A stretch of 64,000 nt of DNA from Clostridium_AD sp050717545. Lineage in GTDB: Bacteria; Bacillota; Clostridia; Clostridiales; Clostridiaceae. The DNA lies in the NCBI RefSeq assembly GCF_050717545.1, contig NZ_JBOITN010000008.1:1-64000 (forward strand), read 5' to 3'. Positions within the stretch are counted from its first letter, which is position 1, and every line of letters begins with the position of its first letter. The translations under genes were made by a program, and so were the position numbers. The notes beneath the pieces are model-generated. The model saw nothing but the letters and a program-made list of their open reading frames with translations, had not been told where the DNA came from and did not search any database. Positions 34,678 through 44,427 of the stretch are shown one piece after another.

Positions 34678-35136
34678 ATGAAACAAGAAGAATTGTTATA
34701 TAATGTGATTTTCCCTGAGGACAATGATCCTAATCATGTTAATTATGGATATTTTATTGGGAGGAGCAAAAAAAGCGTAGATAAGTTGAAAGCTATTATT
34801 AGTGAAAGTCAATTAAATCCAATATTAATTTGTGATGCTGACAAGGAAAATGCTTTTTTTGTTAAAGTTTTTCAAAGTGAAGTAGACAGATTTTTAAAAA
34901 TTGTAAATGAACTTAATTTCAAACAAATTACAATAAATAATTGTCATATGGCTGAGGTAAAATATATGTTTGAAGAATTGATAATGCATACACGAAAAAG
35001 GGGGGAAAGGTCACATAAATATTTATTACCAAAGAAATTTAATAGAGGAAAAAGAAATTGGGAATTACCAGATATAATAAAGTTTAATCCTACGGATGGA
35101 AATAAACCCGGATTAAAAGGAGTAATTAATTTATAA
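34678..35136 (+). CDS. Conserved clostridial hypothetical protein
   Basis: A 152-residue soluble protein, start ATG 34,678 after AAAGGTGAGG. The N-terminal 110 residues look like a compact alpha/beta domain (NVIFPEDNDPNHVNYGYFIG, then PILICDADKENAFFVKVF). The basic C-terminus (RKRGERSHKYLLPKKFNRGK) could bind nucleic acid. I do not recognise the family. Confidence 0.6.
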   Translation: MKQEELLYNVIFPEDNDPNHVNYGYFIGRSKKSVDKLKAIISESQLNPILICDADKENAFFVKVFQSEVDRFLKIVNELNFKQITINNCHMAEVKYMFEELIMHTRKRGERSHKYLLPKKFNRGKRNWELPDIIKFNPTDGNKPGLKGVINL

Positions 35137-35161
35137 TAATTTAAAATGTAAGATTAATCCT

Positions 35162-35203
35162 AAAACATTGGCTTGTCTAATTATGACAAGCCAATGTTTT
35201 TTT
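35162..35203 (+). terminator. Strong intrinsic terminator
   Basis: A perfect 16-bp stem (AAAACATTGGCTTGTC and its complement) with a 7-nt loop and seven T in total. Confidence 0.9.
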
Positions 35204-35429
35204 AATAAACAATAAATAACGATATTATTATTGTCTTGCAAAGAAAGATATGCTAAAATTTAAATAATTACAATTTTATATAAAAAATGACAAAGTCAGC
35301 GAATAAATATAAATGAATAGGTTATAATTATTAATTAGTAGAACAGTTCGAATCAAAATTAAAGATTTGCAAGTGGAACTTTCCGATGCATTTTCTTAAG
35401 AAGTGTATGATAATAATGGAGTTGATAAA

Positions 35430-36434
35430 GTGCGAAAAAAAATTTTATTAGTAAGTATAGTAATAATTTTATGCGGTTTAAGTTTAGGAGGTGTATATTT
35501 ATATTATCAGCATATAAGGACAATAAATGTGAGCGATATAAATATTATATTAAAAAAAAATCAATCAATTGAACAAGTAGCAAAGATGTTACAAGAAAAA
35601 AATGTAATAAAAAACCAGGAGGCTTTTATACATCACGCAGGTAAAAAGGGTCTTAAGTTAAATGTAAAAGCAGGAAATTATATAATATACCCTAAAACAA
35701 AATTAGATGATATTATAACAAAAATTAAAAATGGAAAATCAGATTTCACTATTATAACGATACCTGAAGGGTATACATTATATCAAATTGGGGATATCCT
35801 TGAAAAAAACAATCTTGTAAAAAAACAGGACATATTAAATGAAAAACTTGATGTTTTAAAAAATAACGATTTATTTCTCAGCAAAAAAGATATTTATTAT
35901 GATTTGGAGGGATACTTATTTCCTGATACCTATTACATACTTGAAGGCAGTTCGAAAGAGACGATAATAAATTTAATGGTGGATAGATTTAAAACAGTCT
36001 TTACAGATAAAGATAAAGCGCGAACTAAAGAATTAGGGTTAGATGTTAATGAAGTTATAACAATAGCTTCGTTAATTGAAAGAGAAGCTGCAAATGATAG
36101 TGAGAGAAGTCGAATCTCAGGAGTTATATATAATAGGCTTAAAAAAGGAATGCTACTTCAGATTGATGCAGCAGTTATTTATGCACATACAAAAGGAGAA
36201 AAGACTATTGAAAAGGTATATTTCAGTACTCTTAAGATTCAGTCTAAATATAATACATATTTATATAAGGGATTGCCACCAGGTCCAATAGCTTCGCCAG
36301 GGAAAGCTTCAATAGAAGCCGCACTTTATCCTGAAAAAAATAATTACTTGTATTATTTGGCAAATGGGAATAAACATATATTTAGTAAGACTTATAAGGA
36401 ACAGTTAGAAAATGAAAAAAAATATATAAAATAA
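35430..36434 (+). CDS. mltG: Endolytic transglycosylase MltG (YceG family)
   Basis: About 334 residues. One N-terminal membrane anchor (ILLVSIVIILCGLSLGGVYLYY) precedes an extracytoplasmic YceG domain with a LysM-like part (IPEGYTLYQIGDILEKNNLV) and the catalytic Glu in ITIASLIEREAAND; LYKGLPPGPIASPG is a family hallmark. The enzyme cuts nascent glycan strands and sets their length. GTG 35,430 is preferred: GGAG sits 8 nt before it, whereas GTG 35,403 has a poor RBS. Confidence 0.92.
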   Translation: MRKKILLVSIVIILCGLSLGGVYLYYQHIRTINVSDINIILKKNQSIEQVAKMLQEKNVIKNQEAFIHHAGKKGLKLNVKAGNYIIYPKTKLDDIITKIKNGKSDFTIITIPEGYTLYQIGDILEKNNLVKKQDILNEKLDVLKNNDLFLSKKDIYYDLEGYLFPDTYYILEGSSKETIINLMVDRFKTVFTDKDKARTKELGLDVNEVITIASLIEREAANDSERSRISGVIYNRLKKGMLLQIDAAVIYAHTKGEKTIEKVYFSTLKIQSKYNTYLYKGLPPGPIASPGKASIEAALYPEKNNYLYYLANGNKHIFSKTYKEQLENEKKYIK

Positions 36435-36442
36435 ACTATAAT

Positions 36443-36485
36443 AAAAAAAGTGAACTTGTGAGTTTTTTACAAGTTGACTTTTTTT
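36443..36485 (+). terminator. Terminator of mltG
   Basis: AAAAAAAGT.GAACTTGT pairs with ACAAGTT.GACTTTTTTT (one mismatch) with an eight-T end. Confidence 0.8.
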
Positions 36486-36695
36486 AGAATGAAATTACAA
36501 ATTAGAAAATATATGCTTTTTAATAAAGGTACTTACAAAATAAGGTATACGTATTTTATTAGTTTGTGGTATATTGTTCTTATGGGAAAATTATCATGAA
36601 TATTATATATTATTGAATAACACGATGAATAAAAAATAAAGTATGAGTATAATGAAAAGTATGCTGTTATAAAGTATTATAAAGGAGAATGTTGA

Positions 36696-38210
36696 ATGGA
36701 TAAAAATATAGATATAGATCTTTCTAGTATATTTGTGATTTTTGGAGGTACTGGTGATTTAACAAAAAGAAAACTTATCCCAGCAATTTTTAGTTTAATG
36801 CACGAAAAAAGATTACCTGATAATTTTACGATTGTGTCTATAGGCAGAAGAGAAAAGACGAATGAGTTATATCGAGATGAAATGTATGAGTTTGTAAAGC
36901 AATTCTCTAGGTTTCCATTAAATAATAAATTATGGCATGATTTTAGTAAAAGAATTTTTTATAAAAACTTTGATTTTACTTCAGATAATAAAGGGTATAA
37001 GAAGTTAGATTCATTTTTAGAAAAGATGGATTCTAATCATTTAACTGGGGGGAAAAGATTATACTATTTAGCGGTTGCACCGGAGTTTTTTGAAGGTATA
37101 ATCAGAAATTTAAATAATAATGGTATGATTAAAAAATCTACTGGGTGGCAGAGGATAATGGTTGAAAAGCCATTTGGATCAAGTTTAAAAACCGCTAGAA
37201 TTTTAAATCATAATATATCAAAACTTATATCAGAAGATGATATATTTAGAATAGATCACTATCTTGGAAAAGAAATGATTCAGAATATATTGGCAATCAG
37301 GTTTGGCAATTCATTATTTGAACCGTTATGGAATGCAAACTATATTGATAATATTCAAATTACGTCCAATGAACTTTTAGGAGTGGAGAGTAGAGGCGGT
37401 TATTATGAGAATGCTGGTATTTTAAAGGATATGCTTCAGAATCATTTGTTACAAATGTTAACTATGATTGCTATGGAGCCACCAGTAGATTTTGCTCCTG
37501 AATCTATAAGAGATGAAAAAGTAAAAGTATTACGGTCTCTTAGACCTTTTACTAAGCAGTCTTTTAAGGAGGATGTGGTCCGCGGTCAATATGGCAAAGG
37601 TAATCTTGATGATGTGAAAACGCTAGGATATAGGCAAGAGGTAGATGTGTCCCCAAGTTCAAATACAGATACTTTTATAGCACTTAAAACTTATATTGAT
37701 AATTTTAGATTTGGTGGGGTTCCCATATATATAAGGGCTGGAAAAAGAATGAACACTAAAAGTACTGAGATAGTTATTGAGTTTAAAAAGCTTCCCGGAA
37801 TTAATTATTACAAGGAATTTGATGAAATTGGGCCTAATCTTTTAGTTTTAAAAATTCAACCAGTAGAGGGTTTTTTCTTTCAAATTAATGCTAAAAAGCC
37901 TGGTAATGAATTTAGGATGGAAAAGGTAGAACTTGATTATTGTCAAAGTTGTAAATATATCAATGATTCACCAGAAGCTTATGAGAGGTTAATACTTGAA
38001 GCAAGCAAAAATAACTCATCTTTATTTACAAGATGGGATGAACTTGAATATTCGTGGAAATATATAGAAAGCATTGAAAAAGAAATTAAAGGCAATGTAC
38101 TAAACTATCCTAATTATGAGGCAGGAACAGCCGGGCCTAAAGGGGCCATAGATCTAATTGAAAAGGATGGAAGGCAATGGTGGAACATTATAGTCAGCGA
38201 GGAGGTTTAA
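36696..38210 (+). CDS. zwf: Glucose-6-phosphate 1-dehydrogenase
   Basis: A 504-residue full-length G6PDH, first step of the oxidative pentose phosphate pathway. NADP-binding loop FVIFGGTGDLTKRKL at the start, active-site RIDHYLGKEMIQN (catalytic His and Lys), EKPFG and a C-terminal substrate domain. RBS AAAGGAGAATGTTGA. It is followed by a cyclase-family gene with 1 nt between stop and ATG, so they form an operon. Many clostridia lack zwf, so its presence matters for NADPH supply. Confidence 0.94.
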   Translation: MDKNIDIDLSSIFVIFGGTGDLTKRKLIPAIFSLMHEKRLPDNFTIVSIGRREKTNELYRDEMYEFVKQFSRFPLNNKLWHDFSKRIFYKNFDFTSDNKGYKKLDSFLEKMDSNHLTGGKRLYYLAVAPEFFEGIIRNLNNNGMIKKSTGWQRIMVEKPFGSSLKTARILNHNISKLISEDDIFRIDHYLGKEMIQNILAIRFGNSLFEPLWNANYIDNIQITSNELLGVESRGGYYENAGILKDMLQNHLLQMLTMIAMEPPVDFAPESIRDEKVKVLRSLRPFTKQSFKEDVVRGQYGKGNLDDVKTLGYRQEVDVSPSSNTDTFIALKTYIDNFRFGGVPIYIRAGKRMNTKSTEIVIEFKKLPGINYYKEFDEIGPNLLVLKIQPVEGFFFQINAKKPGNEFRMEKVELDYCQSCKYINDSPEAYERLILEASKNNSSLFTRWDELEYSWKYIESIEKEIKGNVLNYPNYEAGTAGPKGAIDLIEKDGRQWWNIIVSEEV

Positions 38211-38211
38211 C

Positions 38212-38838
38212 ATGATAATATATGATATATCAATGACAATTGAAAAAGGAATGGGAGTATACAAGAATAAAGAGGAGAAAAGGCCTGTAATTAAACTTGA
38301 GAGGGGAATTCCGAGGGATAGCATTAATGAATCTAGTATGTATATGAATTTACATACAGGAACACATATTGATGCACCATATCACGTAGATAACAATGGA
38401 GCTACAATTGAATCGGTTGATTTAAATAAATTAATTACAAAGTGCAGGGTTTTGGAGTTAACTGAAGTAGTAGATAAGATAACAAAAGAAGATCTTATAT
38501 GCAAAGAAATTATGCCAGGCGAATTCATATTACTTAAAACAAAAAATTCATATGTAGATGAATTTGAACCTGAGTTTGTTTATGTTGAAAAAAGTGGAGC
38601 AGAGTATTTAGTGGAAAAAGGAATAATCGGAGTAGCAATAGATTCTTTTGGAATAGAGCGTGCTCAGGCAAATCACGAGACTCACAAAACTCTTTTTAAA
38701 AATGGTATAACTATAATTGAAGGAGTAAGGTTAAAAGATATTGAAGCGGGCGAATATTTTATGTGTGCATTACCACTAAAAATTAAGGGAGTTGATGGTG
38801 CACCGGCTAGGATAGTTTTAATAAAAGATCTAGTATAA
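38212..38838 (+). CDS. Cyclase-family metal-dependent hydrolase (kynurenine formamidase-like)
   Basis: A 208-residue protein of the cyclase family (PF04199 type). The metal motif HTGTHIDAPYH is complete and the C-terminal half keeps VAIDSFGIE and NHETHKTLF. Such enzymes hydrolyse amides or lactones; kynurenine formamidase is the best known. The start is 1 nt after zwf with RBS GAGGAGG inside zwf. A lactonase-like role on 6-phosphogluconolactone is tempting from context, but unsupported. Confidence 0.85.
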   Translation: MIIYDISMTIEKGMGVYKNKEEKRPVIKLERGIPRDSINESSMYMNLHTGTHIDAPYHVDNNGATIESVDLNKLITKCRVLELTEVVDKITKEDLICKEIMPGEFILLKTKNSYVDEFEPEFVYVEKSGAEYLVEKGIIGVAIDSFGIERAQANHETHKTLFKNGITIIEGVRLKDIEAGEYFMCALPLKIKGVDGAPARIVLIKDLV

Positions 38839-38932
38839 TCGTTTAAGAGGTGTAAATTTCAACATACCAAAAAAGTACACATCTATCCCTAATCTTGATC
38901 CAGCAGAACTTATGTATAAAATAATACGAGTA

Positions 38933-38973
38933 AAAAAACAGATGCACCTAAGAATTAGGGCATCTGTTTTTTT
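38933..38973. terminator. Bidirectional terminator
   Basis: AAAAAACAGATGC pairs with GCATCTGTTTTTT; it lies between convergent genes. Confidence 0.88.
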
Positions 38974-39002
38974 AAAAAGTATTTTTGGACATTTAAGATG
39001 TT

Positions 39003-40637
39003 TTATTTAACTTGAAGCACAAATATATGAGGTGTAAGTCTTCCGCTTTCAATTTTTATTTCTTGAAGTAATTCAAGTTCATCATGACCTGCTAAAACGT
39101 CTTTAAATAATTGTTTTTCTATAGTATAGATAAATGCCATTCCACCTGGCCTTACAAAATCAGAAATTTTACTAACAAATTCGTTGTAAAGATCAGCATA
39201 TTTATTATGAGTGGTAGATTTATTATCAAAAGGCATATTTGTTATCATCTCATCAAACTGGCCATAAGGAATAAATTCTAATATGTCATCGGCTATAAGT
39301 TCTATGTCCACATTAGCTAATTTAGAATTTATTGTTGCAGCAGAGATTGCCTCTCTATAAATGTCAACTCCTGTTAATGATTTTGATTCTCCTATTTTAG
39401 CTCTTTCAATAAGCATTGTTGCGGCGCCACAAAATGGATCTATAACTTTGGAATCAGCATTTAGCCATCTTTCTATAGATTTTATAACAATAGCGCCAGT
39501 TATAGGATTTATGGATGTAGCCAAATCATTTTTTCGATAGTCAAATCTAGTATCTTTGAAAGAATAAAGTTTAATATAAACAGTGCAGAGATTATCTCTT
39601 TCAAGTATTCGTATTTCAACCTCATATGAAGAAGGGCTATTTCTTAGATTCCCATTAGAAAGTTCATCTATTTCTCTAGAGAGGTTCTTTACAAACTCTG
39701 AGCGTTCTCTACTTGAATCAATAGTTTTAAATTCAATTCTATATCCAAAAGGATCATTAGAATCATTTACATGACACTGGTTTAAAAAACCTACAATATT
39801 TGCATTTATAATTTCGGAAGCTATTAGTTTATATTCAAATTCTAAATCTATGCAGCCTTCTAGTGGATAGAGTAGCTCATAAAAGGTGCGCAAGGTGTAG
39901 ATTTTATTTAAATCTTTTTCACATATAAGTATGCCATCATCTACAAGTTTGCCGTCTATCCATTTATCGTCTAGTTCAGTTAAAGTAAGCTGGTACTGAT
40001 AATTCATAATCGTGAGTAGCATAGGCACAGGGGCTTCAAAACCCTTAAATTCATGACGAATGGTAGGTGATAATTTATCAATTGCCCTTGTGAGCGCAAG
40101 TTTCTCTTCATTAATATGTTTGTTTGTTGTTACATGAGTATCGCTTCCGACGTTTGCTTTTTCATTATTCACTACGTCCTCAAACATTTTCTTTAGCTTT
40201 TCACCGTCTTTTGCACTACCACAATTTCCTATTGCAAGTACATAAGAATATCTAACAAATAATTTTTCTTCTGAATTATAAGCGTCGTATAAAGCCTCTA
40301 AATATGATGAATCTCCAAGTTCGCCGATAACACTACATACATTTTTTCGTACCTTTGGGTCTGAATGTTTTAGTAAATTACTAAGTTTTTCTTTTGAATT
40401 ACCAATAGTTCTTTTAAACATCCCTCTCGGTTTTTCTTTTTTAAGAATATCGCGTATAACAGAAAGCAATGCTCTTGGGTTTTCTTCAGTTATTATTTTT
40501 GACCATAACATTGGAATAGCATTATTATAATCAAGGGAAAGTTTATTTATTATAGCAGATCTTTGTTTATCATCTGCAGTTTTTAGACTTTCTATGAAAG
40601 CAGATATCGTATCATTTATTTCTATCATTTGTTTCAC
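39003..40637 (-). CDS. HEAT-repeat/THUMP RNA methyltransferase
   Basis: A 544-residue three-part protein. Residues about 1-170 are helical HEAT-like repeats (HSDPKVRKNVCSVIGELGD, VRYSYVLAIGNCGS). The middle (about 200-370) looks like a ferredoxin-like/THUMP region. The C-terminal part is a Rossmann methyltransferase with DPFCGAATMLIERA and TNMPFDNKS in place of the usual NPPY. It resembles the RlmL N-terminal/Trm14 type of guanosine N2-methyltransferases acting on rRNA or tRNA. The NMPF motif is a variant often seen in this branch. RBS AGAGGTGAAACAA. Confidence 0.82.
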   Translation of the reverse strand: MKQMIEINDTISAFIESLKTADDKQRSAIINKLSLDYNNAIPMLWSKIITEENPRALLSVIRDILKKEKPRGMFKRTIGNSKEKLSNLLKHSDPKVRKNVCSVIGELGDSSYLEALYDAYNSEEKLFVRYSYVLAIGNCGSAKDGEKLKKMFEDVVNNEKANVGSDTHVTTNKHINEEKLALTRAIDKLSPTIRHEFKGFEAPVPMLLTIMNYQYQLTLTELDDKWIDGKLVDDGILICEKDLNKIYTLRTFYELLYPLEGCIDLEFEYKLIASEIINANIVGFLNQCHVNDSNDPFGYRIEFKTIDSSRERSEFVKNLSREIDELSNGNLRNSPSSYEVEIRILERDNLCTVYIKLYSFKDTRFDYRKNDLATSINPITGAIVIKSIERWLNADSKVIDPFCGAATMLIERAKIGESKSLTGVDIYREAISAATINSKLANVDIELIADDILEFIPYGQFDEMITNMPFDNKSTTHNKYADLYNEFVSKISDFVRPGGMAFIYTIEKQLFKDVLAGHDELELLQEIKIESGRLTPHIFVLQVK

Positions 40638-40843
40638 CTCTTAAGTTTAAATTTGTGAATTTAATTATATCATATATTTATTTTTTAGTGTAATACATGC
40701 TCTTAATAAATAAAATAATAAGAGTAAAATTAGAACTAAAAAATTATAAAGATAGATTTTACTTTATTGCAAGTGGAATTAGAGTATAATGATATCTTAG
40801 AGGTATATAAATAAAAACGATATTACAAAACGGAGGAAAAATT

Positions 40844-41404
40844 ATGAATGAAACTTTAAAAAATATAGCAAATAGAAGAAGTACAAGGGCATTTCTGCCA
40901 GAACAAATCAATTCAGCACATTTGACAGATATAATAGATGCAGGTATTTATGCACCAAGTGCTAACAATAATCAGCCATGGCATTTTACTGTAGTGCAAA
41001 GAAAAGATATTATAGATCGTTTAAGTGATGAATTTAAAGAATTAGCAAGAAAATCGGAAAATGAGTATATTAGAAGACTTTCTGATAATGAAAAATTTCA
41101 TGTGTTTTATAATGCACCAACAGTGGTAATAGTATCTGGTGATGCTACTAATCCGTCAGCTCCAGTTGATTGCGCCGCAGCTGTAGAGAACATGTTACTA
41201 GCTGCAGAATCTTTAGAAATTGGTTCTTGTTGGGTTGGATTTATCGCATACTTGTTAAATAGTGAGGAGGGAGCAGAATTTTTAAAAGAGCTTAAAATTC
41301 CAGAAGGATTTAAGCAAATACATTCATTCTGCCTTGGATACAAAAAAATAGAAATCACTAATGCGCCAGCAAGAAAAGAAAATACAGTAAACTATGTTAA
41401 ATAA
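40844..41404 (+). CDS. Nitroreductase family flavoprotein
   Basis: A 186-residue FMN-dependent reductase. The flavin contacts NRRSTRAFLPEQI and APSANNNQPWHFTVV are intact, and the C-terminal GYKK end is normal. The enzyme uses NAD(P)H to reduce nitro compounds, quinones or flavins; the physiological substrate is not evident. RBS CGGAGGAAAAATT. Confidence 0.9.
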   Translation: MNETLKNIANRRSTRAFLPEQINSAHLTDIIDAGIYAPSANNNQPWHFTVVQRKDIIDRLSDEFKELARKSENEYIRRLSDNEKFHVFYNAPTVVIVSGDATNPSAPVDCAAAVENMLLAAESLEIGSCWVGFIAYLLNSEEGAEFLKELKIPEGFKQIHSFCLGYKKIEITNAPARKENTVNYVK

Positions 41405-41428
41405 TAATGTAATATGTATAGATTGGAG

Positions 41429-41457
41429 TCAGCAGGATAAATTAATTCTGCTGATTT
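41429..41457 (+). terminator. Terminator of the nitroreductase gene
   Basis: TCAGCAG (41,429-41,435) pairs with CTGCTGA (41,448-41,454), followed by TTTTGC. Confidence 0.7.
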
Positions 41458-41510
41458 TGCCTAAAAAAGATAAATATTTAATTGAAATTGAATGAATTAT
41501 AAAAAAAGTA

Positions 41511-41539
41511 TTTACAAATACAAAAAAATAATATATACT
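41511..41539 (+). promoter_or_regulatory. tRNA-Lys promoter
   Basis: TTTACA (41,511-41,516), 17-nt spacer, TATACT (41,534-41,539), 18 nt before the tRNA 5' end. Confidence 0.75.
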
Positions 41540-41557
41540 AAGATAGTTGTCGAACAT

Positions 41558-41634
41558 GCTTCATTAGCTCAGCTGGTTAGAGTACCTGACTCTTAATCAG
41601 GGTGTCCAGGGTTCGATTCCCTGATGGAGCACCA
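41558..41634 (+). tRNA. tRNA-Lys (anticodon CTT)
   Basis: A complete 77-nt cloverleaf: acceptor GCTTCAT/ATGGAGC, anticodon stem CCTGA/TCAGG around loop CTCTTAA (anticodon CTT), T-arm CAGGG-TTCGATT-CCCTG, discriminator A, and encoded CCA. It has its own promoter and terminator. It is a possible attachment target but shows no inserted element on its 3' side. Confidence 0.95.
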
Positions 41635-41635
41635 T

Positions 41636-41670
41636 AAAAAAATCAAGATCTTATGATCTTGATTTTTTTT
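41636..41670. terminator. Terminator of tRNA-Lys
   Basis: AAAAAAATCAAGATC pairs with GATCTTGATTTTTTT around a TTAT loop; perfect 15-bp stem with T-run. Confidence 0.92.
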
Positions 41671-41693
41671 GTGGACTAAACTCTTGTTAATAA

Positions 41694-41733
41694 CATATAA
41701 TACAACAATAATAATATATTGTTGTATTATATG
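41694..41733 (-). terminator. Palindrome downstream of the AGCS carrier gene
   Basis: CATATAATACAACAATA pairs perfectly with TATTGTTGTATTATATG (17 bp, 6-nt loop). It lies just beyond the stop of the leftward carrier gene and is probably its terminator, although the T-run is poor. Confidence 0.6.
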
Positions 41734-41762
41734 TAAATCTGATGTGTATTATAAGTAATAAT

Positions 41763-43271
41763 TTAAAGGGGGGGGATAGTATAATTTCTTATAACTTGTT
41801 TATTGTCCTTATCTCTTTTAACTTTTCTTTCATTAATTTTATACCATGCATCTGCATTTTTAATTCCTAATTTTCTAGGATCAAATATAAATGTTTTCGA
41901 ATTTCTTCCCATTTTCTTTTGAGCTTCATAGTCCTTTAAAACTTTAAGACCAATGTTTCCGAGAATCAATATGGCAATAACATTAAGCCATGCCATGGTA
42001 CCAACAGCGATATCACCAAGTGCCCAAGCAGCTCTTGCTGTTTTAATAGAACCATAAAAAGTAGAAGCAAGAATTGCCAATCGTAGAACATTAGTAATGG
42101 CTTTGCTATATTTAGAATTTTTAACCAAATATGTAAGGTTTGTTTCAGCTATATAGTAGTATGCCATTAGAGTTGTAATTACAAAAAAGAATAATGCTAT
42201 GGCAACAAAAGGACCTCCAAACTTTCCAAAGACTGTTCCAATTGCTAGTTGAGTATAACCAGGACCTATAGCTACATTTGGAATATTTTCTACTATAAAT
42301 CCACCTGCTGGATTTATAACATTGTATTTATCTGTTGCCAAAATCATGAATGCAGTTGCAGAACATACAAATAATGTATCAAAATAAACCGCAAAAGCTT
42401 GGACCAAACCTTGTATAGCAGGATGGGATACTTCGGCAGCAGCAGAAGATTGTGGACCTGTTCCTTGTCCGGCTTCATTTGAGTAAATGCCTCTTTTAAC
42501 GCCCCATGCAACTGAAGTACCTAAGATACCAGCAAAGGCTTGTTCAGTACCAAAAGCGCTTCTTATTATTAAAGCAAACATATGTGGAATAGCAGTGATA
42601 TTAAATGCTAATACAGTTAATGCAACTAATATGTACGCAAGTGCCATAAACGGAACTACGACTTCGGCAATTTTTCCAAGGCGTTTTGTACCTCCAAATA
42701 CAATAAAAGCAAGTAAAACAACTATTACAGCTCCAGTTATAAATGGTTTAATACCAAAGGCCTGGTTCATGCTAGCTACAATACTATTTGATTGAACTCC
42801 AGGAGCGAAAAGTCCCATGCCGATTACAGTTACAGCTGCAAATATAATTGCATACCATTTTTTACCCATAGCTTTTTCCATATAGTAAGCTGGGCCTCCA
42901 CGATATTCTCCATCAATATCCTCTTTATAAACTTGACCAAGGGTACATTCTATAAAGGAAGAACCTGCACCAAGAAATGATATAGCCCACATCCAGAAAA
43001 TAGAACCAGGGCCACCCATTGCTATGGCGGTAGCAACGCCGGCTATATTGCCTGTACCAACACGACCAGCTACTGACAACGCAAAGGCCTGAAATGAGGA
43101 TACACCATGTTTGGACTCACTACCACTAAATAAGTGTTTTGCCATATCTTTAATGAGTCTTATTTGAAGAAAACGAGTTCTAAACGAGAAATAAATACCT
43201 GAACCTAGACATAAATATATAAGTGCTTTACTCCATATGAGTTCGCTTATTTTATTGATAATAAATTCCAT
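41763..43271 (-). CDS. Sodium:alanine/glycine symporter, AGCS family
   Basis: A 502-residue inner-membrane carrier with about ten hydrophobic segments. The AGCS signature is complete (GRVGTGNIAGVATAIAMGG, then PGSIFWMW), and TxGxxVAWGVKRGIYSNEAGQGTGP marks the second conserved loop. It imports small neutral amino acids with Na+ or H+. The C-terminus carries a basic tail. RBS TAGGAGGATTTT; a promoter is visible at 43,322-43,350. Confidence 0.93.
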   Translation of the reverse strand: MEFIINKISELIWSKALIYLCLGSGIYFSFRTRFLQIRLIKDMAKHLFSGSESKHGVSSFQAFALSVAGRVGTGNIAGVATAIAMGGPGSIFWMWAISFLGAGSSFIECTLGQVYKEDIDGEYRGGPAYYMEKAMGKKWYAIIFAAVTVIGMGLFAPGVQSNSIVASMNQAFGIKPFITGAVIVVLLAFIVFGGTKRLGKIAEVVVPFMALAYILVALTVLAFNITAIPHMFALIIRSAFGTEQAFAGILGTSVAWGVKRGIYSNEAGQGTGPQSSAAAEVSHPAIQGLVQAFAVYFDTLFVCSATAFMILATDKYNVINPAGGFIVENIPNVAIGPGYTQLAIGTVFGKFGGPFVAIALFFFVITTLMAYYYIAETNLTYLVKNSKYSKAITNVLRLAILASTFYGSIKTARAAWALGDIAVGTMAWLNVIAILILGNIGLKVLKDYEAQKKMGRNSKTFIFDPRKLGIKNADAWYKINERKVKRDKDNKQVIRNYTIPPL

Positions 43272-43321
43272 AAAATCCTCCTAATTCTAATGATACTTTA
43301 TGCTGTAAAAACATAAATATA

Positions 43322-43350
43322 ATTATAACACAGTTTTGGTGGTATTACAA
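43322..43350 (-). promoter_or_regulatory. Promoter of the AGCS carrier gene
   Basis: Read leftward: TTGTAA (43,345-43,350), 17-nt spacer, TATAAT (43,322-43,327), about 50 nt upstream of the start codon. The rest of the 279-nt gap shows nothing else. Confidence 0.75.
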
Positions 43351-43550
43351 TAAAACTGCGAAAATAAACAATAATTATATCCGAAAAGATCGAATTTTAA
43401 CAAAAAATAAAAAATAATACATTATATTGCATTAGGTTATAAAAAATAATAAATTAAAACAACAATAATGAAGGTAATAGAAATAAGAATAAAATCTTAT
43501 AAAAACAAAAAAATTCAAACGGAATAAATTAATATTCTGCTCGAATCGTT

Positions 43551-44129
43551 TTAACCTATAAAATTTGTGAGTGCTAGAAAAGCTTTAATATCTATTTTTT
43601 CATTAGATTTAATTAAAACCTTAGCTTCTTGCTTTGATAATAACATAACTTCAATATCTTCATCAGGTTCTAAAAACTCGCTAGACAAATTTCCATTACA
43701 AGTACAATATACTAAAGCAGCGGATTCATCAGTCATGCCAGTTGAAATATATGCCTTAGATTTAGTCTGATCATAATTAATTTTGAGCAAATCAAGACCG
43801 GTTTCTTCTTTTAATTCGCGCCCTACTGTAGTTTCAAAATCTTCTCCAACATCTATAAGCCCTGCTGGTATTTCATAAACATAATCATTTAGAGGAATCC
43901 TAAATTGTTTTATAATAACTAATTTATTTTCATCAATATGAGTAGCTACTATTATAACTGCATCTATTTGGTCCTCAATACCTTGAAAATAATTTGTTTT
44001 TAAGGTATCTAAATCTTTTCTAGATGCAATGGACCAATTTTTACATTCACCGTTTTTATTTAAGTACTCAGCATTGTAAAGTTTTAGATACTTTGTATCA
44101 AAAAGTGTTGTAATATTTTTTATACTCAT
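43551..44129 (-). CDS. NUDIX hydrolase, ADP-ribose pyrophosphatase-like
   Basis: A 192-residue protein with a perfect Nudix box (GLIDVGE, seven residues, then RELKEETGL), preceded by the ADP-ribose-type beta domain (LVIIKQFRIPLNDYVYEIPAG). The family cleaves nucleoside diphosphate derivatives; the YEIPAG motif favours ADP-ribose or similar. ATG 44,129 has RBS AAGGGGGACAG; upstream in-frame codons lack one. Confidence 0.9.
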   Translation of the reverse strand: MSIKNITTLFDTKYLKLYNAEYLNKNGECKNWSIASRKDLDTLKTNYFQGIEDQIDAVIIVATHIDENKLVIIKQFRIPLNDYVYEIPAGLIDVGEDFETTVGRELKEETGLDLLKINYDQTKSKAYISTGMTDESAALVYCTCNGNLSSEFLEPDEDIEVMLLSKQEAKVLIKSNEKIDIKAFLALTNFIG

Positions 44130-44427
44130 TATATCATCTGTCCCCCTTTTATAATGTACATATATAAATAATAGCACTCTAAAAGAATAAAGACAAATAA
44201 AAAAAACATTATAATTAAATCAATAATACTATTACTTAAGCTACCCATAATTCATAAATAAAATAAGATATAGTTATGAATAAATAGAAAAATATTAATA
44301 AATTGTAATTATATTTATTTTATGGGTTAATGTATTAATAGAAAACAGGATGAAAGTACGTTATAATATTATAATTGATAACCTTGTTAGGTTGAAAATA
44401 TATGTATAGTTTTTGGAGGGGTATAAA

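Noticed and set aside
41558..41634. tRNA-Lys as a second island attachment site
   Set aside because: The tRNA is complete, with a native terminator; no integrase or repeated tRNA end is found nearby.
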